This document shows positions 47,208-54,579 of a stretch of DNA of 55,227 bases, piece after piece. Origin of the DNA: an uncultured Clostridia bacterium (lineage in GTDB: Bacteria > Bacillota > Clostridia > TANB77 > CAG-508). The stretch covers positions 1 to 55,227 of the forward strand of contig CAKPAB010000004.1 of NCBI GenBank assembly GCA_934132805.1, written 5' to 3'. The translations under genes were made by a program, and so were the position numbers. How positions within the stretch are numbered: the first letter of the stretch is position 1; each line of letters starts with the position of its first letter. Below the pieces are notes generated by a model. That model made no database searches and had not been told where the DNA came from. It saw nothing but the letters and a program-made list of their open reading frames with translations.

Positions 47208-47285
47208 TTGTCAAACGGGCCGCCCCTTTTTGACAACTTTTTATTTTTTTCGAAAGTTGTCAAAAAAGGCCGTCCCTTTTGACAA
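47208..47285. repeat. GGGACG palindromic repeat between T-box and glyS
   Basis: TTGTCAAACGGGCCGCCCC-TTTTTGACAA at one end and TTGTCAAAAAAGGCCGTCCC-TTTTGACAA at the other, about 78 bp. It lies 15 bp upstream of the glyS start and 20 bp downstream of the T-box terminator's T-run, so every glyS mRNA carries it. Confidence 0.8.
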
Positions 47286-47305
47286 CTTTTAGAATTGCTA
47301 GACAT

Positions 47306-47530
47306 CAAAAAACTTCCGAGCCTAGCCATACATTCAGCTAGGGACGAAAGTTTAGTTCCGCGTTTCCACCCTAATTCTTAAAGTTTTACTTTAAGCACCT
47401 TAATTTTTTATTACTCCAAAGCTCCCCATACTTATTTTATTACGAATATTTCAGCTTACCATTCGCTCTCTTTAATAAAACATTCCGTACTTTTTCTTTT
47501 TCATCGTAATTTTCTTATTTAACTATATAT
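47306..47530 (-). promoter_or_regulatory. T-box leader of glyS
   Basis: The minus-strand leader contains AAAGAGAG followed by a GCTGAAA apical element inside stem I, the conserved T-box AGGGTGGAAACGCGG (47373-47359), and a terminator stem AACTTTCGTCCCTAGC pairing with GCTAGGCTCGGAAGTT plus T-run at 47306-47311. This is the uncharged-tRNA-sensing riboswitch of Bacillota; uncharged tRNA-Gly should permit readthrough. The specifier codon was not fixed by eye. Stem I is short. An upstream promoter is at 47532-47560. Together with the promoter and two repeats it fills the gap of more than 300 bases between glyS and the M23 gene. Confidence 0.88.
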
Positions 47531-47531
47531 T

Positions 47532-47560
47532 TTTATACTACAATTGATTTAAAAAGTCAA
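47532..47560 (-). promoter_or_regulatory. Promoter of the glyS T-box leader
   Basis: Minus strand TTGACT (47560-47555), 17-bp spacer, TATAAA (47537-47532). Confidence 0.7.
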
Positions 47561-47629
47561 GTTTTTTCAGACAATTTCATTGACATATTTAATATGTCGT
47601 TACAATTCACGGCCTATAACCAAATATAA

Positions 47630-47656
47630 TGTCAAAAAAGAGCGTCCCTTTTGACA
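47630..47656. repeat. Solo half-size GGGACG-family palindrome
   Basis: TGTCAAAAAAGAGCGTCCCTTTTGACA, 27 bp, bounded by the TGTCAA/TTGACA ends seen in the larger members, 15 bp past the likely stop of the M23 gene. Confidence 0.6.
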
Positions 47657-47671
47657 GTTTTTAGTAAAAAA

Positions 47672-48266
47672 TCAAAAATACTTTAAAGGATTAACATATT
47701 CATTATCAATTCTAAATCCGCAAGTGTAGATGACATCCTGTTGTAGATCCATTGGTTGCCTTGCCAGAACTATCTTTGTATGGGTTTCCTAAAACTCCAT
47801 CAACATATTTGGGTCCAACATATCCAATGACTTGCCCCTGTTCGACTATATCACCAACTTTAACAATAAAATTAGGTGAAACATGACAATAGGTAACTTT
47901 AAAGTTGTCAAAAGAAAGTGTAATTGTATATCCACCAGCACCCAAAAAAGAACAAAAAGTAATTTCACCATCAGTTATTGCAACAAATTTAGTACCTTCA
48001 GGCGCAGGAATATCAGCTCCATGATGAAAACCAGAAGTACTACCTGTTGGTGATTTTCTCGGTCCAAATGGTGAACTTATACTTGTATAACCTGGTATAG
48101 GCCACAAAAAACCATTAGGATTAAAGCCAATAAATTCTTTATCTGGAGAATTAGCCGAACTAATATTAATGTTTTGAATTATGGGAATAAAAAATACTGA
48201 TATTAAGATTGGAACTAAAATAACCATAAGTAAAATTTTTTTAAATAAATTTGTAATATAAATCAC
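47672..48266 (-). CDS. M23-family metallopeptidase, reading frame shifted +1 at CGG
   Basis: Secreted or membrane-anchored LytM-type peptidoglycan endopeptidase. N-terminal hydrophobic anchor (KKILLMVILVPILISVFFI), then SSPFGPRKSPTGSTSGFHHG with zinc ligands HHGAD, YCHVSPNF, and GCHLHL. The zero frame stops two codons later at TAG, after CAC TTG CGG ATT. Skipping the C of CGG (47720) gives HLHL-GFRIDNEYVNPLKYF and a TGA at 47674-47672. VNPLKY is the usual M23 ending, so the +1 product of about 197 residues is the family-complete one. The GTG start lies almost against AAAGGAA; an ATG 13 codons later is an alternative. Confidence 0.85.
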
Positions 48267-48329
48267 TTCCTTTGATAATTACTTTTTTATGGAAATAAAT
48301 TGAAAAAAATTTTGAAATAAATAGTTTTT

Positions 48330-48404
48330 TGGCAGGGGTAGAAGGACTCGAACCCTCACAGGCGGTTTTGGAGACCGATGTGCTACCATTGACACTATAC
48401 CCCT
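48330..48404 (-). tRNA. trnW: tRNA-Trp (CCA anticodon)
   Basis: Cloverleaf with acceptor AGGGGTA/TACCCCT, D-arm GTGTCAATGGTAGCAC, anticodon loop CTCCAAA (anticodon CCA), T-arm GAGGGTTCGAGTCCTTC, discriminator G and encoded CCA end. G discriminator and CCA anticodon both fit Trp. The 27-43 pair at the base of the anticodon stem appears mismatched (T opposite C). It is not a CGG-reading tRNA. Confidence 0.93.
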
Positions 48405-48493
48405 ATAATTTTTAAGATTATGCTAAGACATTTATTATCTTAGCATAATTTTTTCATTTTGGCAAGTAATATATTAAAAAAAAATTAAAAATA

Positions 48494-48706
48494 TTATCCT
48501 TCTTCTGAATCTCCACATCCTGAACATCCACAACAATTTCCGGCACATTCATTTTCCTCATCTTCGTATGGATCTCCAAATTCATATATATCATCTTGTA
48601 TTTGGTCAATAATTTGTTGCATTTTATCCATTTTTTCAGACATCTTTTTTTGATTTTCTTTTAATTCTTCAATTTCTTTTAAAAGCTTTTCAATTGGTTC
48701 ATTCAT
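48494..48706 (-). CDS. Small coiled-coil protein with C-terminal Cys cluster
   Basis: 70 residues. Residues 3-45 form a heptad-like coiled coil (LLKEIEELKENQKKMSEKMD), then an acidic linker and a tail with five Cys in CAGNCCGCSGC. Not recognised; the tail may bind metal or an Fe-S cluster. The ribosome site GGAAGGAGAG is strong. It follows efp on the minus strand by about 80 bp and precedes the tRNA gene. Confidence 0.65.
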   Translation of the reverse strand: MNEPIEKLLKEIEELKENQKKMSEKMDKMQQIIDQIQDDIYEFGDPYEDEENECAGNCCGCSGCGDSEEG

Positions 48707-48782
48707 AATTATACTCTCCTTCCTTTCCTAATATATATAAAATGGGAGCATAAATTTATTCTTAATATGCTCCTCTCTCTTT

Positions 48783-49349
48783 CTATACTCTTTCCATATA
48801 TTCACATGTTCTTGTATCTATTTTTAATACATCTCCAATATTTACAAACATAGGAACTTGTAATTCTAAACCTGTTTCTAATGTTGCTGGTTTTCCTGAT
48901 GTTGTTGTTGTATTTCCTGCAAAACCTGGCTCTGTATATGTTACTTCTAATTCAACAAATGTTGGAGGCTCTACTGCAAATACTTTACCTTTATATGAAA
49001 GAATTGTAACTTCCATATTTTCTTTTAAGTATTTTAAGCAATCCCCCAATGTATCTTTATTTAAAGGCATTTGATCATATGTTTCATTATCCATAAAATA
49101 ATATAAATCTCCATCGTCATATAGATATTGCATTGTTTTCTTTTCTATTTCTGCTCCTGGGAATTTATCTGATGGATTAAATGTTTTTTCTAGTGTTGCT
49201 CCTGTTATTACATTTTTTAATTTTGTTCTTACAAATGCTGACCCTTTTCCTGGTTTTACATGTTGAAACTCAACTACTCTAAATACGTTTCCTTCCATTT
49301 CAAATGTTGTTCCATTTCTAAAATCTCCTGCTGAGTATACTCCTGCCAT
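48783..49349 (-). CDS. efp: Elongation factor P
   Basis: Relieves ribosome stalling at polyproline. 188 residues, three beta domains: N-terminal KOW-like with the KPGKGSAFVRTKLKN loop carrying Lys 34, middle OB (TFNPSDKF, MQYLYDDGDLYYFMD), and C-terminal OB (GNTTTTSGKPATLETGLELQ, VPMFVNIGDVLKIDTRTCEY). Ribosome site GAAGGGAG. It lies directly downstream of an Xaa-Pro aminopeptidase gene, the conserved order in Bacillota. Confidence 0.97.
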   Translation of the reverse strand: MAGVYSAGDFRNGTTFEMEGNVFRVVEFQHVKPGKGSAFVRTKLKNVITGATLEKTFNPSDKFPGAEIEKKTMQYLYDDGDLYYFMDNETYDQMPLNKDTLGDCLKYLKENMEVTILSYKGKVFAVEPPTFVELEVTYTEPGFAGNTTTTSGKPATLETGLELQVPMFVNIGDVLKIDTRTCEYMERV

Positions 49350-49473
49350 ATTTATTTTCTCCCTTCTCTCGCTTTGCTATTCATCACCATCTTAAAAGAT
49401 GCCAAATCATTTGCTTTGCTTCTAATAAATTTTATTTTTACTTTTTCTATTTTACTACATATTTCAATAAAAA

Positions 49474-50535
49474 TCAAGTTATAATTACATAATTTTTATC
49501 AGAGGTAGTTAAACTTACACATCCAAATTTAGTTATTTGAACAGTATCTTCTATCCTAACTCCAAATTTACCTGGAATATAAATTCCTGGCTCATCAGTA
49601 ACAACCATATTTTCTCTTAAAATTGTATCATTTCTAATTCCAACATAAGGAGGCTCGTGTATTTCTAAACCAACCCCATGACCTAAACTGTGTATAAAAT
49701 CATATCCATTCAATTTAAAATCATTTTCTACCATCTTTGTAACCTGTCTTGTACTTGCTCCCTCTTTATACTGATCAAGTGCAAATTCTTGATTTCTTAA
49801 GACTAAGTCATAAATATGTTTCATCTCTTCAGTTGGCTCACCAACAAAAAATGTTCTTGTCATATCTGAACAATATCCATCTACCTTGCATCCCATATCT
49901 ATTGTAATTATATCTTTTTCCTGTATCTTCCTATTTGATGGAACAGCATGTGGTTTTGATGAGTTTTCTCCTGACGCAACTATTGTATCAAAAGATACTC
50001 CATCTGTTCTTTCTATATAATAATCATCAATTTCTTTTGCTATTTGCTTTTCTGTCATTCCTGGTTTAATATAACTTAATATATACTTAAAGCAGTCATC
50101 TGTAATATTGCATGCTTTTATGATATTGCTGATTTCTTCATCATCTTTTATCATTCTTTGTTTTTCTATTATATATTCCGTTTCTACAAAATTATGTATT
50201 TTGTATTTTCTTATATATTCCTTATATGTTGCATATGAAATATAATGTTCTTCAAAACCAACATTTTCACAATACATAAAAATATTTTCATAGTCCTCTT
50301 TTGATAAATCACACGCATCATATACAATTATTTCATCAAATAATGTTAAAATACTATGTACATACTCTATATATCTTCCGTCTGTTATATACATATTTTC
50401 TTTTGGTGTAATTACCAACGTTCCTTCTGCATCTATATTTGTTAAATATTTTATATTTATTGGATTTGATATTATTATTCCTTGCATGTCTAAACTTGAC
50501 ATTTTATTTCTTAGCCATTGAAGTTTCTGATTCAT
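49474..50535 (-). CDS. M24 Xaa-Pro aminopeptidase
   Basis: 353 residues. N-terminal creatinase-like domain (GIIISNPINIKYLTNID), C-terminal pita-bread domain with metal ligands in MGCKVDGYCSDMTRTF, the HSLGHGVGLEIHEPP His, and VTDEPGIYIPGKFGVRIED. It removes N-terminal residues before proline. I start at MNQKLQWLRN with AAGGGGGA upstream; the preceding in-frame stretch is not family-like. Pairs with efp, both concerned with proline. Confidence 0.92.
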   Translation of the reverse strand: MNQKLQWLRNKMSSLDMQGIIISNPINIKYLTNIDAEGTLVITPKENMYITDGRYIEYVHSILTLFDEIIVYDACDLSKEDYENIFMYCENVGFEEHYISYATYKEYIRKYKIHNFVETEYIIEKQRMIKDDEEISNIIKACNITDDCFKYILSYIKPGMTEKQIAKEIDDYYIERTDGVSFDTIVASGENSSKPHAVPSNRKIQEKDIITIDMGCKVDGYCSDMTRTFFVGEPTEEMKHIYDLVLRNQEFALDQYKEGASTRQVTKMVENDFKLNGYDFIHSLGHGVGLEIHEPPYVGIRNDTILRENMVVTDEPGIYIPGKFGVRIEDTVQITKFGCVSLTTSDKNYVIIT

Positions 50536-50615
50536 TTGTAAACTTCCCCCTTTTAATCTTTGTTTTATTTCATTAGTATATACTAATTGCATTATAAAAT
50601 AATAGATTTAAATTT

Positions 50616-51368
50616 TTATTTTGCATATAATCCTAGTGTAAAGAACATTAGTAATGCATATTTTATTGTTTCAAATGGTACAAATATGCTTATGAATGTT
50701 CCTATTACTATAAATGGTCCAAATGGTATATATTCATCCATTTTTTTGATTTTCGTTGCTAATAATATTACACTCAATATTGCTCCTATTAAAAATGAAA
50801 CTAATGTTATTGCAATTATATTTGATAAGCCAAAATATAGCCCTAGTGCTCCCATCAGTTTTACATCTCCAAAACCCATTGCTTCTTTACCGTATATTGC
50901 ACCACCTATTAGTGTTATTAGCAAAAAGATTCCTCCTCCTGCAAGCATTCCCAATGCCATATTTATTGTTATTGCTACATCTGATAAACCATATAAAAAT
51001 GCAATAATCAATCCTATTTCAAACATTGTAAGGTTTAATCTATTTGGTATTATTTGTAGTTTATAATCTATTACAAATGCTGATAATAACATTGGTGTTA
51101 ATATTAGGAATTTTATCAAATCTAAATTTCCTATAAATGTGCTTTTTATTCCATAAAAATATAAAAGTGCTACATATATAGCAGATGTTACAAACATCAA
51201 TATATAATTTGGTTTAAATTCTGCAAAATATTCTGTAAATAATTCTTTTGAAAATACTTTTTTGTAGTCTGGCAATCTTCTGTTCATCCAGTCTACAAAC
51301 ATTCCCACAAAAAGTCCTATTATAGCAAATACGGCATAATATGCTATATGTGTTTCATTAATATACAT
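50616..51368 (-). CDS. A24 prepilin peptidase-like membrane protein
   Basis: 250 residues with about seven hydrophobic helices. The aspartyl protease pair lies in FVIDYKLQIIPNRL near residue 100 and GFGDVKLMGALG near 165, both canonical for type IV prepilin peptidases. The N-terminal cytoplasmic CxxC motif of the methylase domain is missing, so it probably cleaves but does not methylate. It overlaps the yqeG stop by 11 bp, so the two are co-translated. A likely substrate type is the pilin-signal RCC1 protein, though it is encoded 20 kb away. Confidence 0.88.
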   Translation of the reverse strand: MYINETHIAYYAVFAIIGLFVGMFVDWMNRRLPDYKKVFSKELFTEYFAEFKPNYILMFVTSAIYVALLYFYGIKSTFIGNLDLIKFLILTPMLLSAFVIDYKLQIIPNRLNLTMFEIGLIIAFLYGLSDVAITINMALGMLAGGGIFLLITLIGGAIYGKEAMGFGDVKLMGALGLYFGLSNIIAITLVSFLIGAILSVILLATKIKKMDEYIPFGPFIVIGTFISIFVPFETIKYALLMFFTLGLYAK

Positions 51369-51876
51369 TTTTATTTTTCTCCTCTTTAGCTTTGTAATTA
51401 TTTTTTATTTTGTTTTCTATTGGTCTTTTCCATGCTGTATACCAATAGTCTTTTTGTTCATTTATTGGATCTACTAATATTGTAAACATATTGCATCTGT
51501 TTCCACCTAATACATCTGTAAAAATTTGGTCTCCTACTACAGCTATATTTTCCGAGTTGATTTTTGTCTCTTTTTCTATATATTTAAAGCCTTTTTTTAG
51601 TGGCTTCATTGCAAAATGTTTATATGGTATTTCTAATGTTTTTGCTACTTTTTCTACTTTTTCTTTATTGTTTGTATTAGACAATATATAGAGTTTTATC
51701 CCTTGTCCTCTCATTTCTTTTGCCCACTGTTTTACGTCTTCTGATAAGTTTTTGTAGTAATCTATTAATGTGTTGTCTACATCCAATATTAATAGCTTTA
51801 TTTTATTTTTTATTAGTGTCTGTATTGTTATTTCTTCTATTTTTTTATAATATAAATTTGGATATAATTTTTTCAT
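51358..51876 (-). CDS. yqeG: YqeG-family HAD phosphatase
   Basis: 172 residues, HAD subfamily IIIA. Nucleophile motif LLILDVDNTLID, LYILSNTNN as motif II, KPLKKGF with Lys, and VVGDQIFTDVLGGNRCNM as motif IV. In relatives YqeG resembles lipid or phosphoglycerol phosphatases, probably phosphatidylglycerophosphate phosphatase. Start at MKKLYPNLYYKK with AAAGGA upstream. Located downstream of pheT past a GGGACGTTCC palindrome. Confidence 0.87.
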   Translation of the reverse strand: MKKLYPNLYYKKIEEITIQTLIKNKIKLLILDVDNTLIDYYKNLSEDVKQWAKEMRGQGIKLYILSNTNNKEKVEKVAKTLEIPYKHFAMKPLKKGFKYIEKETKINSENIAVVGDQIFTDVLGGNRCNMFTILVDPINEQKDYWYTAWKRPIENKIKNNYKAKEEKNKNVY

Positions 51877-51933
51877 TTTTCTTTTTCCTTTCGTGCACAA
51901 CTATAATATCAATATGGGCAGGTTTTGTCAAGA

Positions 51934-51998
51934 GGGATTTAGGGACGTTCCTTAAAATCCCTCAAAAAGGGGATTTTAAGGAACGTCCCTAAATCCCC
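51934..51998. repeat. GGGACGTTCC palindrome at the pheT 3' end
   Basis: Near-perfect 30-bp inverted repeat: GGGATTTAGGGACGTTCCTT on one side and AAGGAACGTCCCTAAATCCC on the other, with a short AAAAA-type loop. It overlaps the last codons and TAG stop of pheT. It is the best-paired member of the family here. Confidence 0.85.
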
Positions 51999-54367
51999 TT
52001 TCTTATTTCTAGTCCTTTGTTTTCTAAGTCTTTAATAATATTTTCTAAAATAGTATTTATTTCTTCATCATTTAAAGTTCTATCAGGTGTACCAAATGTT
52101 AATGAATAAGCAATACTTCTCTTATTAGAGTCAATATTTTTTCCTTCATAAACATCAAATACATTTATATCTAATAACAATTTTCCAGCTTTTTTCTTAA
52201 TTAACATTTCAACTTCTTTTGATGTCATGCTTTTATCTACTAATAAGGCTATGTCCTTTTTTATAACTGGGAATTTTGAAATTTCTTTGAATTTCATTTT
52301 TCCTACTCTTTTTGCTAATAATTTATCTAAGTTGATTTCCATTACATAAACCGCTTCTTTTTCTACTGATGGATGTATTCTTCCTACAATTCCTACAACA
52401 TCATTATTTACTGAAATTTCAGCAGTTTGACCTGGATGGAATTCTGCTGGCATTTGTTTTGGTAATACAAAACTATATCTTCCTGCATATCCTAAATAGT
52501 CTAGTAATTCTTCTGTTACACCTTTGATGTCATAGAAGTCAACATTTTTGCTATGTCCTATTCCTTCATAATATTTTCCTGTCATTAATACACAAATTTT
52601 TTGGTTTTCTCCGTATTCTTCACCTTTTTTCCAGAATCCTTTTCCTATTTCGAAAAGACAAACATCTTTGTTTTCACGTGCTTTGTTATATTCATAAATT
52701 TTATATAAAGATGGTATCATGCTGTATCTTAATGTATTTCTTTCTTCTGTTATTGGGTCTAATAATCTGACTTCTTCAAATTCGTCTGTTGTGAATTTGT
52801 GAACATCTTTGTCATTTATTAAGATATATGATAATGTTTCGTTTAGTCCCATATTTGACATTTTTGCTTTTATTTTTCTTGCTGTTTTGTCTAAATGTCC
52901 CATTTTCATTGGAACTACTGGTAGTTTACCTTGAATGTTGTCAACTCCATAAATTCTTCCAACTTCTTCTATTAAATCTGCTCTAATTGATATATCTATT
53001 CTTCTTGTTGGTACTGTAACGATTACTGTATCTTCTTTTGCATCTGTTTTGAAGTCTAATTTTCTAAATACATCAACAATATCCTCTTTTGATATGTTTG
53101 TTCCCAACACATCATTTATTTCTTTATATGATATTTCAATTACTTTTTCTTCATTTTTTGTAACATCATATTTTACAATTCCTGTTTCAATTTCTGCATC
53201 TGCATATTTTTGTAATAATGTACATGCTCTTTCCATTGCCATATATGTTCTTGCTGGGTCAAGTCCTTTTTCGAATCTATTACTTGCTTCGCTTCTTAAT
53301 ATTTTATTTGATGTTTTTCTTACTTTTACTGAGTCAAATATTGCTGATTCGATTATTACATTTTTAGTTGTTTCTTCAACTTCTGTATTTAATCCACCCA
53401 TAACACCTGCTAAACCAATAGCTTTTGTTCCATCTGTTATTACTATGTCTTCACTTGATAAAGTTCTTTCTGTGTTATCTAGTGTTATTAATTTTTCTCC
53501 ATCTTCTGCCATTCTAACAACTATTTTGTTGCCTAAATTATCTGCATCATAAAAGTGTAGTGGTTGACCTAATTCTAACATTACATAGTTACTAATATCT
53601 ACAACATTGTTTATTGGTCTAATTCCACATGCAATTAGTCTGTTTTTTATAAATTCTGGACTTTCTTTTATTGTTACATTTTTAGCCTTTTTAGCTAAGA
53701 ATAATCTACAATTTTCTGTATCAACTCCAACTGAAAATTCTTTATTTATGTCTTCTCCACTTTCTTTGTATCCATATTCAACTGGTTTTACTTTTTTATC
53801 ATAAATTGCTCCTAATTCATAAGCCATACCTAAAATGCTTAATAAATCTCCTCTGTTTGCAGTCAATTCAAAATCAATAACACCATCATCTAATCCCATA
53901 TATTTAATTGGGTCACCACCAACTGGTGCATCTACTGGTAATTCATGTATTCCGTTTTTATCTGCTTCTGATAAGAATTTTTTATCAATTCCTATTTCAT
54001 ATAATGCACATAACATACCATTTGACTCTTGGCCTCTTATCACACCTTTTTTGATTTTGAAATCTCCTGGAAGTTCTGCTCCAACTTGTGCAACAATTAC
54101 TTTTATGCCTTTTCTTGCATTTGGCGCACCACAAACTATATCTAATATTTCGCTCCCAATATCTACTTTGCATAGGTGTAAATGGTCAGAATCTGGGTGC
54201 ATTTCACATTCTTTTATTTCTCCTATTACTAGTTTTGTTGCATTTACTAGCTTCTCTGCTGAATCATATTCGTTTCCAGCTTTTGTCATTGCTTCTGCTA
54301 TTTGCTCAACATCTAGTTCTTCATCTAAATCTATATAGTCTTTTACAAAATTCAAACTTAAATTCAT
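51989..54367 (-). CDS. pheT: Phenylalanyl-tRNA synthetase beta subunit
   Basis: 792 residues, complete. N-terminal EMAP-like tRNA-binding domain (VIGEIKECEMHPDSDHLHLC), B3/B4 editing domain, B5 domain, catalytic-like domain (RSEASNRFEKGLDP, DLIEEVGRIYG) and FDX-ACB anticodon domain at the C-terminus ending IRKGI. The final Gly-Ile and stop come from the repeat. Ribosome site GGAAGGAG. A 140-bp palindrome separates it from pheS. Confidence 0.97.
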   Translation of the reverse strand: MNLSLNFVKDYIDLDEELDVEQIAEAMTKAGNEYDSAEKLVNATKLVIGEIKECEMHPDSDHLHLCKVDIGSEILDIVCGAPNARKGIKVIVAQVGAELPGDFKIKKGVIRGQESNGMLCALYEIGIDKKFLSEADKNGIHELPVDAPVGGDPIKYMGLDDGVIDFELTANRGDLLSILGMAYELGAIYDKKVKPVEYGYKESGEDINKEFSVGVDTENCRLFLAKKAKNVTIKESPEFIKNRLIACGIRPINNVVDISNYVMLELGQPLHFYDADNLGNKIVVRMAEDGEKLITLDNTERTLSSEDIVITDGTKAIGLAGVMGGLNTEVEETTKNVIIESAIFDSVKVRKTSNKILRSEASNRFEKGLDPARTYMAMERACTLLQKYADAEIETGIVKYDVTKNEEKVIEISYKEINDVLGTNISKEDIVDVFRKLDFKTDAKEDTVIVTVPTRRIDISIRADLIEEVGRIYGVDNIQGKLPVVPMKMGHLDKTARKIKAKMSNMGLNETLSYILINDKDVHKFTTDEFEEVRLLDPITEERNTLRYSMIPSLYKIYEYNKARENKDVCLFEIGKGFWKKGEEYGENQKICVLMTGKYYEGIGHSKNVDFYDIKGVTEELLDYLGYAGRYSFVLPKQMPAEFHPGQTAEISVNNDVVGIVGRIHPSVEKEAVYVMEINLDKLLAKRVGKMKFKEISKFPVIKKDIALLVDKSMTSKEVEMLIKKKAGKLLLDINVFDVYEGKNIDSNKRSIAYSLTFGTPDRTLNDEEINTILENIIKDLENKGLEIRKGI

Positions 54368-54420
54368 TTTCTAATCTCCTTCCAATTTCTAATTTTCAAA
54401 AGAAACTATAACTTTTATCT

Positions 54421-54560
54421 TTTATAATATATTGTTTTTTTATACCTTGGTGTCGCAATCTCCATATTAAAAATACTTATATGTAGATTGCTCCAGTTCG
54501 CACTCACTAAAGTTCGTTTGGTCGCTTACGCGGTATTTCAAAAACAATATATTATAAAAT
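54421..54560. repeat. 140-bp imperfect palindrome between pheS and pheT
   Basis: Ends pair over about 27 bp: TTTATAATATATTGTTTTT and its complement, extending to TATACC/GGTA. Inside, GCAATCT...AGATTGC forms a second stem around a short AT loop, and a GC-richer section (TTCGCACTCACTAAAGTTCG, GGTCGCTTACGCGG) completes a multi-arm fold. No coding capacity. It could be a miniature transposable element or a structured intercistronic RNA. Confidence 0.7.
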
Positions 54561-54579
54561 TAAATCACTATTTTTTTAA

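Noticed and set aside
47201..47335. Frame upstream of glyS as a leader peptide
   Set aside because: It crosses the repeat and the T-box terminator, has no ribosome site and no plausible composition.
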